Origin: Thalassobacterium maritimum
Lineage (GTDB): Bacteria > Verrucomicrobiota > Verrucomicrobiia > Opitutales > Coraliomargaritaceae
NCBI RefSeq assembly: GCF_031127805.1
Contig: NZ_JARXHW010000004.1
Coordinates: 62,001-126,000 of the forward strand
DNA: 64,000 nucleotides
Direction of reading: 5' to 3'
A program made the position numbers and the translations under genes. Under the pieces are notes generated by a model. That model had not been told where the DNA came from and searched no databases. It saw only the letters and a list, made by a program, of their open reading frames with translations. Positions 1 through 9,806 of the stretch are shown here, one piece after another. The stretch's first letter is position 1; every line of letters starts with the position of its first letter.

Positions 1-2
1 TA

Positions 3-680
3 AATCCGATCATTGGACTCACCGACCTGCTACTCGAGTCTAAAGAACTAGCGAACAAGCAACGCCAGTGGCTGCAAATCATCAAAGCTCGCTCCAATCA
101 CTTACTACAACTGATCGAAGATATTCTCGATATCTCTCGCATCGAATCTGGTCGACTGACGATCGCGACCAAGGCCTGCTCCATTCCCGACCTTTTAGAT
201 GAAATCGGAAACACCCTGGGACAGCCGTGTAGTCAGAAAGGTCTTAGCTTAAATTTTCAGATCGCGCCTCAACTGAGCACGCCATGTAAAATTGACCCCG
301 CAAGAACACAGCAAATTTTGCTCAATCTAGTCAACAACGCCATCAAGTTCTCAGAATCCGGCGAAATCAAAGTCATCGCAGACATAGAAATGTATCAGGC
401 AAGCAAGCACCTGCCCCGCGCCAACCTGCATTTAATCGTTCGTGATCAAGGCCCTGGAATTCCAGTCGAGGAACAGTCTCGAATTTTTCAAGAGTTTCAA
501 CAAATCGATAGCAGTAGCAGTCGTGAGCATGAAGGCGTTGGCCTCGGATTAGCGATTTGCAAACGCCTCGTAGAACTCATGTCTGGCAAGATCTGGATCA
601 ACTCTGATTATCAACAAGGAGCCGAGTTTCACGTAAAAATACCAGTCACATTGGAATACGAAAACAAACAAGACGTATAA
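3..680 (+). CDS. Sensor histidine kinase, C-terminal part (5' end outside window)
   Basis: The reading frame is open from the window edge and gives 225 residues of a kinase core. It begins just after the phospho-accepting histidine: NPIIGL is the usual continuation of HELRTPL. It then shows the second dimerisation helix (DILDISRIESGR), an N box (NLVNNAIKFS), G1 box (RDQGPGIP), F box (IFQEFQQID) and G2 box (GVGLGLAI). It ends soon after the ATPase domain with no attached receiver. The sensor part is not visible, so the stimulus is unknown. Its stop codon directly abuts the stop of the convergent hybrid kinase, with no base between them. Confidence 0.93.
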   Translation, partial: NPIIGLTDLLLESKELANKQRQWLQIIKARSNHLLQLIEDILDISRIESGRLTIATKACSIPDLLDEIGNTLGQPCSQKGLSLNFQIAPQLSTPCKIDPARTQQILLNLVNNAIKFSESGEIKVIADIEMYQASKHLPRANLHLIVRDQGPGIPVEEQSRIFQEFQQIDSSSSREHEGVGLGLAICKRLVELMSGKIWINSDYQQGAEFHVKIPVTLEYENKQDV

Positions 681-3401
681 CTAAAAAAGCGTCTGCTCAA
701 AGAAAGTCCTCAATTTCGATAAGGTAATTGGCTTCTCAAGAAAATCATTCATTCCGACTTCAATCGCCTCTTTTTTAATATCGTCCACAACATGAGCCGA
801 CAATGCCACAATCGGCACATGTGAATTTGGACTCGTTCCAGAACGGATTCGGCGCGTGGTCTCAATGCCATTCAACTTTGGCATCTGAATATCCATTAGA
901 ACGAGATAAAAACGCTCACTCTCGATATAATGGAGAGCTTCAAAACCATCCTCCGCTAAAACATGTGTGATACTCAAAGACTGCAGTAATTCACTAATAA
1001 CTAAGCGATTCATTGCATCGTCTTCAACAACCAGCACCTGGCCACGTTCCTCCAAACAAGTATTTGCACCCTCGCTTCGAGGCTCCGGTCCCTCAGGCAC
1101 ATGTCTAGGCAACTTCAGCTTTAAGGTAAATACTGAGCCTACACCGAATTCACTGCCGACATGAATCGTCCCTCCCATCAACTCCGCCAGTTCTCGACAC
1201 AAATTCAGACCAATCCCCTGCCCTTCATATTTACGCGAGGCACTCTGGTCAACTTGATAGAATCGATCAAAAATAGAATCAAGATTCTCAGCTCTAATCC
1301 CGATGCCAGTGTCACGAACTAACACGGTAACATCAACTTCACTTGCATTCAGAGCTGGTGGCAACAACTCGACACGAACCGTCCCTTCATGTGTAAACTT
1401 AATCGCATTATTTAATAAATTGATTAAAATTTGTCGAATTTTGCTCTCATCTCCTACACAAATCAAGGGTGTATCCGAGTCTCCATGCGCAGCATCCAAA
1501 TATTCGAGCGACAGAGCTTTCTCTTGAGCGCTGGGTTGAAACATCTCAATAATTTCATGAATCAAAGCTGAAACAGAAAAAGCTTTCGATTCCAATTTTA
1601 TGCGCCCCGATTCAATACTAGCAATATCTAGAATCTCTCCAATCAGTTCCACCAAATGAGTGGCTGAAAACTGAATCTGCTTTAAAAATGCGCATTGCTC
1701 CGGGTCTGTGGTTTCCGACAACATCAGCTCCGCAAATCCAATGATCGGATTTAGTGGAGTCCGTAACTCATGACTCATCATCATCAAAAATTGATTCTTC
1801 GCCTCATTTGCATGATTAGCGTCCCTCAAAGCCTGCTCTAGCTCAAGCGAGCGCTTCCTAGATTCAGTCACATCCTGACAAACTCCCCAGACGCCCTCAA
1901 TCTCGCCATTCACCCACATCGGCACCCCCTGAGTGTGACACCATTTATGTTCCCCCCGTCGATCACGCATCTCCAAGGTCAGGCCATAAGGAACACCTTC
2001 ATCCAAGCACGTGTGCCAAGCGTTTTTGAGAGCCAATTGGTCCACCTTCGAATATAAAGATAATGCATCATCAATCGAAATTGGTGTGCCCACCGGCATC
2101 GCATGAATTTCGTATATTTGATCGGTCCAATAAAGATGATCTGTGGATTTGCGATAGCGCCAGCCTCCAACCTTAGCCATCGAACCGATCTCACTGAGGA
2201 AATTTTCCTGCTCTTTCAATTTCTCGCGTTGGCGAATTTCCTGAGTCACATTAGTTTGAGTGGACACATAATGCGTTACTTGTCCGCTCGAATCCACAAC
2301 GGGCGATATTCGCCAAGATAAAATATACTCGCTGCCATCTTTACGGTAATTAGTGGTCATACCCTGAAAATTATCACCAGCTAGCAGTTTTGAACGTAAG
2401 CGATTTAAAACCTTTCGGTTTGTTTTAGGGCCTTGAAAGATTCGCGGGCTTTGCCCTAGCAACTCTGATTCACTATACCCCGACATACGGCAGATTGCCT
2501 TATTCACATACAGAATTTTTGGTCCGGGACGCTCCAAATTCGCATCCGTTATCAAGATTGCATCTGAAGACTGATCCAGTGATTTCGCCATTAATTGTTG
2601 CATCGATTCCGACTCGATTTCCCGCGTAATATCGCGCAAGCAACCGACCACCTTTAAAATCTCACCGCTATCTGGATCTCGTATAGTCTCGCGGGTTTCC
2701 TCAACCCATCGCTCCGACTGATCATAGCAAATAATACGGTAACGAAGCTTAAGCTCACCTGAAGGTGCCTCGGAGTACGCCTTCCGAACACGCTCGCAAT
2801 CAGATGCGGCAACCAAGTCAATCAACTGCATGCGGCGGCGAATAAATTCCTGCTTCGAATAACCAGATAATTTTTGGATCGAATCTGAACAAAAACACTC
2901 CCAGCCCTCTTGATCGCTTAATTTAGATTCGCGCCACATCACCACCTCGGTCCGCAGTAAGATATCTTCGATTGTAGCCGCCTGTTCTTGTAATTGACGC
3001 CGTTGGATAGAATTCTCGTAAGCATAGCGTACGGAACGGGAAAGCGTAGCTCCACTCACTTCTTTTTTAGGAAAGAAATCAGAGATCCCGACGCCTTCCA
3101 CTTGCTGATCCACCTCCTCGAACACTCGTGCAGAAAGCCCAGTTAGTAATATGATACTAACAAAGGCATTCCGTTCTCGTATATCACGAGCAAAGTCCAC
3201 TCCATTCACAGCTCCCAGGCTGTAATCAATCAATATGACATCTGGATCATATTGCTCTAAGAACAAGTCTGGATCCGGGGCATGGTCCAACCATTGCAAA
3301 CTGTAATCCGTCCCAGCCAGCCCCTCCGACAAAGCCTCTTCAGTCAGAATATAATCATCTTCACTATCTTCAATCAGGACAATGCTTATCGGCGAACTCA
3401 T
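681..3401 (-). CDS. Hybrid sensor kinase: REC-PAS-PAS-PAS-HisKA-HATPase-REC
   Basis: A 906-residue soluble hybrid kinase with no membrane segments. An N-terminal receiver (acceptor D59 in ILIDYSLG, KK near 111) is followed by three PAS/PAC units (about 145-265, 270-390 and 400-515), a HisKA domain with H544 in SHELRTPLNP, an HATPase domain (NLLNNAIKF, RDTGIGI, GQGIGLNL), and a C-terminal receiver (D837 in MDIQMPKLNG). Receivers at both ends suggest it takes phosphate from an upstream kinase and relays it internally. It is the last gene of a leftward operon behind the receiver at 3416-3865 and the membrane kinase at 3882-6158, 14 bases after the former. The ligand is unknown. Confidence 0.93.
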   Translation of the reverse strand: MSSPISIVLIEDSEDDYILTEEALSEGLAGTDYSLQWLDHAPDPDLFLEQYDPDVILIDYSLGAVNGVDFARDIRERNAFVSIILLTGLSARVFEEVDQQVEGVGISDFFPKKEVSGATLSRSVRYAYENSIQRRQLQEQAATIEDILLRTEVVMWRESKLSDQEGWECFCSDSIQKLSGYSKQEFIRRRMQLIDLVAASDCERVRKAYSEAPSGELKLRYRIICYDQSERWVEETRETIRDPDSGEILKVVGCLRDITREIESESMQQLMAKSLDQSSDAILITDANLERPGPKILYVNKAICRMSGYSESELLGQSPRIFQGPKTNRKVLNRLRSKLLAGDNFQGMTTNYRKDGSEYILSWRISPVVDSSGQVTHYVSTQTNVTQEIRQREKLKEQENFLSEIGSMAKVGGWRYRKSTDHLYWTDQIYEIHAMPVGTPISIDDALSLYSKVDQLALKNAWHTCLDEGVPYGLTLEMRDRRGEHKWCHTQGVPMWVNGEIEGVWGVCQDVTESRKRSLELEQALRDANHANEAKNQFLMMMSHELRTPLNPIIGFAELMLSETTDPEQCAFLKQIQFSATHLVELIGEILDIASIESGRIKLESKAFSVSALIHEIIEMFQPSAQEKALSLEYLDAAHGDSDTPLICVGDESKIRQILINLLNNAIKFTHEGTVRVELLPPALNASEVDVTVLVRDTGIGIRAENLDSIFDRFYQVDQSASRKYEGQGIGLNLCRELAELMGGTIHVGSEFGVGSVFTLKLKLPRHVPEGPEPRSEGANTCLEERGQVLVVEDDAMNRLVISELLQSLSITHVLAEDGFEALHYIESERFYLVLMDIQMPKLNGIETTRRIRSGTSPNSHVPIVALSAHVVDDIKKEAIEVGMNDFLEKPITLSKLRTFFEQTLF

Positions 3402-3415
3402 ATAATAAATGGTCT

Positions 3416-3865
3416 CTAGGGCGCTCCAGGTTTAGGTATTTCGACCACTTCTACCCAGTATCTTTTAAGTTCGGCGATGACACTCACCAAACCATCAAAG
3501 CTCACTGGCTTCGTCACAAAAGAATTCACACCTGTTTCATAAGAACGGATGATATCCTCGTCCGACTTCGACGTCGTCAAGATAATGACAGGAATTCTGC
3601 GAAACACGGGATCCGCCTTCAACTTCTGTAAGGCTTCACGCCCATCCATTCGAGGCATATTCAAGTCCAATAAAATAATTAGAGCTGGTTCCGCCTGTTT
3701 CGCTGGATTCTCTTTCAATTCTTGGGTTAACAATTCGAGTAATTCAACTCCATCATTAACAAAAACATAGGGGTTACGTACCGCACAAGACTGCAAAGCT
3801 TCTTCGATCAAAAATTGATCATCTTCATCATCTTCAGCGATAACAAACTTTATAAGGGGGGGCAT
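3416..3865 (-). CDS. Single-domain response regulator (Rcp1-like)
   Basis: A 149-residue stand-alone receiver with the acidic pocket EDDEDD (11-16), acceptor D67 in LLDLNMPRMDG, a TTS switch motif and a VTKP lysine. There is no output domain. The long acidic N-terminal cluster and the LDLNMPRMDG motif are typical of Rcp1/CheY-like regulators that pair with phytochrome-type kinases whose HisKA box reads ASHDLQEPLR, which is exactly the box in the gene 16 bases upstream. It probably shuttles phosphate between that kinase and the downstream hybrid kinase; this is inferred from order and family. Confidence 0.93.
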   Translation of the reverse strand: MPPLIKFVIAEDDEDDQFLIEEALQSCAVRNPYVFVNDGVELLELLTQELKENPAKQAEPALIILLDLNMPRMDGREALQKLKADPVFRRIPVIILTTSKSDEDIIRSYETGVNSFVTKPVSFDGLVSVIAELKRYWVEVVEIPKPGAP

Positions 3866-3881
3866 ACATGTAAAGCTACTG

Positions 3882-6158
3882 TTAATTACCGTTTGGGCAA
3901 ATAAAATTTCTACTCACAGGCAGATAAAACGAAAAAGTGGCGCCTTTCCCGAGATCAGAGTCTACATGAAGCTCGCTGCCGTGTCGTTCAACAATTCGCT
4001 TGCAGATCGCTAAGCCGATACCTGTCCCGGGATACTCAGAACGTCCGTTCAAACGTTGAAACACCTTGAAAATTTTATGTTGATACTTCGGATCCATGCC
4101 GATGCCATGATCTCTAACATAAATGCGCAATTTTGAATCCACGCACTCCGCGCGGATCTGGACCACAGGTGGCACATTCGGCTGCATGAATTTGAGCCCG
4201 TTGCTAATTAAATTTTGAAAAAGTTGGCGCATTTGCGATTCGTCAGCGACTACCGGAGGCATCCCCCCCTCGATCTCGATACGCCCCTGAGTCAGTTCCA
4301 AACGCTCGACGAAGGTATCCTGCAAATCAACCAGTAAAAGGTTTAAATCCACCTCCTTATGCGTCTGAGCACGCGTCTCCACACGAGCATAATTCAAAAG
4401 TTCCTCGATTAGCGTGCTCATACGATCAACTGCTCGCAGCATTCGATTTAAATAATCCCCCCCTTTTTCATCTAATGAATCACGATACCCAGTGTAAATA
4501 CGCTCACTAAATGCCTTGATGATGCGCAGCGGCTCCTGCAAATCATGCGATGCAACTTGCGCAAATTCTTGCAAGTCACGGTTACTACGCTCCAGCTCTC
4601 GATTCGCACTCTTTAACTTTGCTTCAGCCTCTCGTCGCACCTGAACTTCCGCTTGCAGCTGGGCATTTAACTCTAAAGTTTCATCAACCAATACGCGATA
4701 ACGTGCATTTTTGTGAACGATCCAGCCAGTCATCAAAACAGCTAAGCTCGCAGCCAGCCATAGCAAGCGATGCTTAACCACTTGCAACTGCACAAACAAA
4801 CTAGGATCTGGGATGATGCGCAGTATAAAATTCAAGCCATACTTTTGAAAGCTCAACTCGTGTCCCCACTGCTGATACTGCTTCTCAGAGAGCTTAAAAG
4901 CTTCACGAATCTGATAACCATTGAGAGTTATCAGCATCCGCTCATTCTGCACATTAGAAAAGGCCAACTTGTGCAAATAAGCAGCAAAAGATATTTTTGC
5001 TAGAAACATATGGGTTCTACTCTCTTGACCCAGTCCATCCAGCTCCAGCGGATATGCAATCAAGCCTGCTAGCCCAGATTCGGTAGAGGCAATATGAATG
5101 CGAACAGCTTCCTGATCTTCTGCCTGTTCAGCAAGGAGTCGTTCATAGCTAGGAAATGCCCTTTGCAACTCCTCAATCCGCGCCTCATCACCAATCCATT
5201 GCTCCCCCGATGAGCCATATGAGTAAATATATAAACCTTCGACCACGTTTAAGCGATCTTCTAGCACTGCAAAATCAACACCTAAGCCCGTAAATGAAGT
5301 GCCCGCAGCAGCATATGGAACCTCTGAAGCTGCGACTCCACTCCGCAGCAAGCCCAATAGCCGGACTACATCGTCAAGCTCTGCGATGATTTCCCGCCGC
5401 ATACTCGCCAACATGAGTTGGCTATCTTTCTCAAATAATTTCCGATCTAAAGCAACACTAGTGGAAATTACTGTATAAGCGATTAACGCCCCCCCCAATG
5501 TAGCTAGAAAAGCAGATCGAGCAGGAGAAGTCAGCGAAACGATACAATGCTCTCGAAATAATAAGAGCCATGCAATGCACACGATGAGTAGAAAATATAG
5601 CTGATCTGTAACCCCTCCAACAAAGGTACGATTGCCCCCATCGAGGCTCAATAAATGCGTCAGAAGAGCCGAAATTAATAAGGCGACCATGACCACCCAA
5701 CAAACCGCAGCTAGAAAATACGCCCAAGTGTAGCGTCTCAAAAACAGTAGACTCACAAGAAAAACAGTGAAGCTTAAAAAATATAGCACACTAAACGCAT
5801 GCGGCTCACTCCTCGCGAAGACTTCTAAGAATGGTGCCTTAAAGATTGAAACCGCAAAAACAGGCACACACAAAAACACCAGTTCCAGGACTCCAAGCCC
5901 CATGAGTAGGCACAAGCAAACTGGCCTCTCATATCGCCGTGAATTGAAAAATAGCGAGCGCCAACAAATGGCTCCATAAATAAACAGAGCCACCGATAAA
6001 AATGGATGTGAAGGCACTCCCAATCCTGCACCCGCAGTAGATTCAGAAGCACAAAACCACCATACTGCAGTCAGAAGACCGCTCAAGCACAGCAAACCCG
6101 AAAGCCATTGCTGAACGACTTCGGCACTCACAGATTTCACCCAGCCAAGATAACTCAC
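3882..6158 (-). CDS. Membrane sensor histidine kinase with MASE-like N-terminus
   Basis: A 758-residue kinase. Residues 1-235 hold about eight hydrophobic segments (a MASE-type membrane sensor). An extracytoplasmic CHASE-like region (about 240-455) follows, then another membrane helix, a coiled coil rich in E/R/Q, HisKA with H538 in ASHDLQEPLR, and HATPase (NLISNGLKF, RDHGIGMD, GTGIGLAI). The HisKA box is of the cyanobacterial phytochrome type, but I see no bilin-binding GAF/PHY module. It is the first gene of the HK-receiver-hybrid kinase operon and is divergent from the efflux operon. The stimulus is unknown. Confidence 0.92.
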   Translation of the reverse strand: MSYLGWVKSVSAEVVQQWLSGLLCLSGLLTAVWWFCASESTAGAGLGVPSHPFLSVALFIYGAICWRSLFFNSRRYERPVCLCLLMGLGVLELVFLCVPVFAVSIFKAPFLEVFARSEPHAFSVLYFLSFTVFLVSLLFLRRYTWAYFLAAVCWVVMVALLISALLTHLLSLDGGNRTFVGGVTDQLYFLLIVCIAWLLLFREHCIVSLTSPARSAFLATLGGALIAYTVISTSVALDRKLFEKDSQLMLASMRREIIAELDDVVRLLGLLRSGVAASEVPYAAAGTSFTGLGVDFAVLEDRLNVVEGLYIYSYGSSGEQWIGDEARIEELQRAFPSYERLLAEQAEDQEAVRIHIASTESGLAGLIAYPLELDGLGQESRTHMFLAKISFAAYLHKLAFSNVQNERMLITLNGYQIREAFKLSEKQYQQWGHELSFQKYGLNFILRIIPDPSLFVQLQVVKHRLLWLAASLAVLMTGWIVHKNARYRVLVDETLELNAQLQAEVQVRREAEAKLKSANRELERSNRDLQEFAQVASHDLQEPLRIIKAFSERIYTGYRDSLDEKGGDYLNRMLRAVDRMSTLIEELLNYARVETRAQTHKEVDLNLLLVDLQDTFVERLELTQGRIEIEGGMPPVVADESQMRQLFQNLISNGLKFMQPNVPPVVQIRAECVDSKLRIYVRDHGIGMDPKYQHKIFKVFQRLNGRSEYPGTGIGLAICKRIVERHGSELHVDSDLGKGATFSFYLPVSRNFICPNGN

Positions 6159-6311
6159 ATAATTAACGATAAAAGACTAGGCAATCATGACAAACCTATT
6201 CACTCAGCTCTGCTCTAATATTTTTTGAAAGGTATCCGATTCTCATCCAAGCTTAATCTAATCTAAAGGTACCTTCTGCTAGAGTGGTAACATGTTCCTC
6301 TATCACATGTC
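6159..6311. other. Divergent intergenic region, kinase operon / efflux operon
   Basis: 153 AT-rich bases between two divergent operons, which must hold both promoters. I see no clear palindrome, no riboswitch and no TGGCAC motif. Confidence 0.5.
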
Positions 6312-7751
6312 ATGAAACGATCACATTCCACTCCACTCAGTATCGCTTTAATCAGCTTATCCAGCCTAGCGCTCATAGGTTGCACCACCACTGGTAGCTC
6401 ACCGGAAAGCACGACCATCAGCCAGCGCATCCCAGAAAACTGGGCACACGGCTCAGAAACAATGAGTCAGGCCACTGCAGTCGACTTAAGTGGATGGTGG
6501 CAGCGCTTTGGCGATCCCGTGCTCAACGACTTAATCGTAGAAGCACTGCAAAATAATACTGACAGCCGTAGCGCCCTCTCATCGATCCGCCAAGCCCGCG
6601 CCGAGCGTGGCTTGGCCAATGCGCAACTCTGGCCCTCAATCGATGCCAGTGCAGGCGCATCGGGATCCCATGTTAATAATCTGAATACAGACAACACGAG
6701 CTCCTCAGAAAGCTACAGTGCCGGAATCGATGCCAGCTGGGAAGTGGATTTATTTGGGCAACAAGCGAAATACCTGGAAGCCTCCGAAGCAGAACTCGCG
6801 GCGAGTGTTGAAGACTTCCATGACGCGCAGGTCTCACTGGCCGCGGAAGTTGCGACCGCTTATCTAGACCTGCGCGCTTATGAAATACAGCTCGGCATCG
6901 TCCAAGAAAACCTAAGCACTCGTGAAAGTACCTTGGAAATCATCCAATGGCAGGAACAAGCCGGTGAAGGCGATGCACTCAGCACTCAGCAAAGCCTCAG
7001 CACAGTGGAGCAAGCACGCGCACAAATCCCGGCCTTGGAGCAAAGCATCCAAGAGATCCGCAACAGTCTGGCGATCCTAGTAGGCCGCACCCCTGCAGAG
7101 CTACAATCACTCCAGTCCACGGCTAAATTTCCTCAAGCACCGGATCAACTCACACGAACGATCCCAGCCGACACTCTAAGTCAGCGCCCTGATCTTCGCT
7201 CTGCCGAACGCCATATCGAAGCGGCAGCTGCCAATCTCACTGCCACCGAACGCAGCCGCCTACCATCATTGAATCTAAATGGCTCCATCGGCATAGAGGC
7301 CTTTAAAGCAGGCGATTGGCTAGATCCTGAGCAAATCATCAGCAACGCCATCGCCAGTTTGAGTGCACCGATCTGGGATGCAGGACGAATCAGTCGCAAT
7401 ATCGAAATTCAAAAAGAAACACTTACGCAAGCCTACCTCAACTATGAGAGCGAGGTGCTGGCCGCACTCGCCGAGGTGGAAAACGCACTCTCCAGCATCG
7501 ATCAGCTCAATCAAGAACTCGCGATCCTTCAGCGCGCCAGTGCCGCCGCCAGCAAGGCCACAGAACTCGCCCAGATGCAATACGAGAGTGGCGAAGCCGA
7601 CCTGCTGACCGTGCTCGACACACAACGTACGGAGCTCTCACTCGACCAAGATCGTATCAGCACCCAAGCCGAAGTGCTACAAGCACACGTGGAGCTCTAC
7701 AAAGCACTGGGTGGCGGCTGGTCCACTCCCCTGTCACTCACACAACTCTAA
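6312..7751 (+). CDS. Outer-membrane efflux lipoprotein, NodT/TolC family
   Basis: A 479-residue outer-membrane channel of the RND/MacAB type. The lipoprotein signal has its lipobox at LALIGC, making C24 the acylated residue. Two long alpha-helical repeats are rich in A, E and Q, as in the OEP family; DASWEVDLFGQ, SQRPDLRSAERHIEAAAANL and LAEVENAL are characteristic NodT-type motifs. Length is normal for the family. It is the first gene of a six-gene operon (channel, adaptor, ATPase, permease, response regulator, kinase) and probably forms the exit duct of this pump. Confidence 0.95.
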   Translation: MKRSHSTPLSIALISLSSLALIGCTTTGSSPESTTISQRIPENWAHGSETMSQATAVDLSGWWQRFGDPVLNDLIVEALQNNTDSRSALSSIRQARAERGLANAQLWPSIDASAGASGSHVNNLNTDNTSSSESYSAGIDASWEVDLFGQQAKYLEASEAELAASVEDFHDAQVSLAAEVATAYLDLRAYEIQLGIVQENLSTRESTLEIIQWQEQAGEGDALSTQQSLSTVEQARAQIPALEQSIQEIRNSLAILVGRTPAELQSLQSTAKFPQAPDQLTRTIPADTLSQRPDLRSAERHIEAAAANLTATERSRLPSLNLNGSIGIEAFKAGDWLDPEQIISNAIASLSAPIWDAGRISRNIEIQKETLTQAYLNYESEVLAALAEVENALSSIDQLNQELAILQRASAAASKATELAQMQYESGEADLLTVLDTQRTELSLDQDRISTQAEVLQAHVELYKALGGGWSTPLSLTQL

Positions 7752-7763
7752 AATCAATCCAAC

Positions 7764-9077
7764 ATGAATACAAACGACTCCAACTCCGACATCAGTTTGG
7801 CCGATGCCATTCAAAAAGGCCGCCCCAACAGCAAGAAGCGCGCACGACTCATCAGCGCCCTAGTCATTTTGTTACTAGCGCTCGCACTCTGGCAGTTTCT
7901 GGGCTCCAGCGCCAAGCCTCAGCACTCGGGCCCCCAATTTAGCACCGCTCCCCTCAAGCGCGGAGAAATCAGCCTGACAATCACAGCCACTGGCAATCTG
8001 GAACCGACTAATGAAGTCACCGTCGGTAGTGAACTCTCAGGCACTGCCCGCGAAGTGTATGTCGATTACAATGACCGCGTCACTAAAGGCCAGGCAATGA
8101 TGCGCTTAGACACCACCACATTGGAAAATACTCTCAAGGCAGGACAAGCGGACCTCGAATCCGCGAAGGCAAATCTAGCTCAAGCCAAAGTCAGCTTAAA
8201 GGAGGCCCAAGCGACCCTCCAGCGCCAGCAAGAGCTCCACACGCTCAGTGAAGGTCGCATTCCTTCCAAAGCCGACCTCTCCACCACCGAAGCCTCAGCC
8301 GAGCGCGCCGCTGCCGAAGTGCTCAGCGCAGAAGCTGCAATCGAACAAGCTCAGGCTGAAATAAACATTATTAAAAGTAACTTAGACAAATCGATCATCC
8401 GCTCGCCAGTCGACGGCATCGTATTGAGTCGCAGCATCGACGCCGGGCAAACAGTGGCCGCCAGCTATTCCACACCAGAGCTCTTCGTTGTCGCCGAAGA
8501 CCTGAGCCAAATGAAACTCGAAGTCACTGTAGCCGAAGCGGATATCGGTCGAGTCGAATCAGGACAAAGCGCCACCTTCCAAGTCGACGCCTGGCCCGAT
8601 CGCACATATCAAGCAGAAGTGCTCAAGGTATCCTACGGATCCTCTGAAACGGATAACGTGGTTACCTACGAAACCGAACTCAGCGCATCCAACGAAGACT
8701 TGAGCTTGCGCCCCGGTATGACAGCTACCGCAGACATTCATGTCGCTCAGCACAGTGACGTGCTGCTCGTGCCGATCGCGGCCCTACGCTTCGAACCAAC
8801 ACCTCCGGATCAAGCACCCAAAACCAGTAGCAACAGTAACGAGAGCTTTCTCAGCAAGCTCATGCCCGGCCCTCCCCGTCGTGGCGGCAGCGGCAGTGGC
8901 CGCCCGCAGAACGATAACATGCTGGAACGTGGCAGTGGTTCCACCATTTGGATTTTACAGGACAATCGACCAAGCCCCATCGAAGTCACCATCGGTCTCA
9001 GTAACGGACGTTACACAGAGGTCAGTGGAGATGGCCTAAATGAAGGCTCCGAAGTCATCCTCAGCGAAAGTATTTAA
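7764..9077 (+). CDS. Periplasmic adaptor protein, MacA/HlyD family
   Basis: A 437-residue membrane-fusion protein with one N-terminal membrane helix (about 29-46). The split lipoyl domain is visible (GNLEPTNEVTVGSELSG near 80 and SPVDGIVLSRSIDAGQTV near 215), flanking an alanine- and glutamine-rich coiled-coil hairpin. The beta-barrel follows. A Gly/Pro/Arg-rich insert (PGPPRRGGSGSGRP) near 370-385 is unusual for the family and looks like a flexible linker. It starts 12 bases after the channel gene and should link the outer-membrane channel to the ABC transporter. Confidence 0.94.
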   Translation: MNTNDSNSDISLADAIQKGRPNSKKRARLISALVILLLALALWQFLGSSAKPQHSGPQFSTAPLKRGEISLTITATGNLEPTNEVTVGSELSGTAREVYVDYNDRVTKGQAMMRLDTTTLENTLKAGQADLESAKANLAQAKVSLKEAQATLQRQQELHTLSEGRIPSKADLSTTEASAERAAAEVLSAEAAIEQAQAEINIIKSNLDKSIIRSPVDGIVLSRSIDAGQTVAASYSTPELFVVAEDLSQMKLEVTVAEADIGRVESGQSATFQVDAWPDRTYQAEVLKVSYGSSETDNVVTYETELSASNEDLSLRPGMTATADIHVAQHSDVLLVPIAALRFEPTPPDQAPKTSSNSNESFLSKLMPGPPRRGGSGSGRPQNDNMLERGSGSTIWILQDNRPSPIEVTIGLSNGRYTEVSGDGLNEGSEVILSESI

Positions 9078-9080
9078 ATT

Positions 9081-9806
9081 ATGAATACATCCCCACAGAA
9101 ACTCATACATTTACAACAGTTGACCAAAACCTACGGGCAAGGCAGCGCTGCATTCAAGGCGCTCAAGGGCATTGACCTCACGATTCATCAGGGGGAATTC
9201 GTCTCAATCATGGGCCCCAGTGGCTCTGGTAAATCGACACTCATGAATTTGCTAGGCTGCCTCGACCGCCCCACCACAGGTAGCTATCTATACGAGGGGA
9301 TCCCAGTCGAAACGCTCGATTCAGTGCAACTCTCGCTGCTGCGCCGTCATGCGCTGGGGTTTATTTTCCAAGGTTTCAATCTACTCGCGCGCACGAGCGC
9401 CCTCGAAAACGTAGAACTCCCCCTGCTCTATCGCGGCATCAAGCGCTCAATGCGCCATACAATGGCACGCGATGCGCTCGCCCAGGTGGGGCTCCCCGAC
9501 AAGGAGCGTAACACACCGGCCGAGCTCTCAGGCGGTCAACAACAGCGCGTCGCCATCGCCCGCGCCATCGTCAGTAATCCAACCACACTCTTTGCCGATG
9601 AACCCACTGGTAACTTGGACTCTCAAACCACAGAGGAAATCATGGAATTGCTCACCCGGTTGAACCGCGAGCGCAACATCACGATTCTCATGGTCACCCA
9701 CGAGGACGATGTCGCCACCTATGCCCAACGAACCGTCCATGTCATCGACGGACTCATTCAAAAAGACCACGTAAATCCTCCACTCCCGCAGGCCGTCCTC
9801 TCATGA
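9081..9806 (+). CDS. ABC transporter ATP-binding protein (MacB/LolD type)
   Basis: A 241-residue ATPase with Walker A GPSGSGKS (45-52), Q loop FQGFNLL, signature LSGGQQQ (149-155), Walker B LFADEP with catalytic E174, and switch histidine in VTHEDD. E. coli MacB carries ATPase and permease in one chain; here they are two genes, as in LolCD or FtsEX. It lies 3 bases after the adaptor gene and overlaps the permease start by 4 bases, so translation is probably coupled. Confidence 0.95.
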   Translation: MNTSPQKLIHLQQLTKTYGQGSAAFKALKGIDLTIHQGEFVSIMGPSGSGKSTLMNLLGCLDRPTTGSYLYEGIPVETLDSVQLSLLRRHALGFIFQGFNLLARTSALENVELPLLYRGIKRSMRHTMARDALAQVGLPDKERNTPAELSGGQQQRVAIARAIVSNPTTLFADEPTGNLDSQTTEEIMELLTRLNRERNITILMVTHEDDVATYAQRTVHVIDGLIQKDHVNPPLPQAVLS

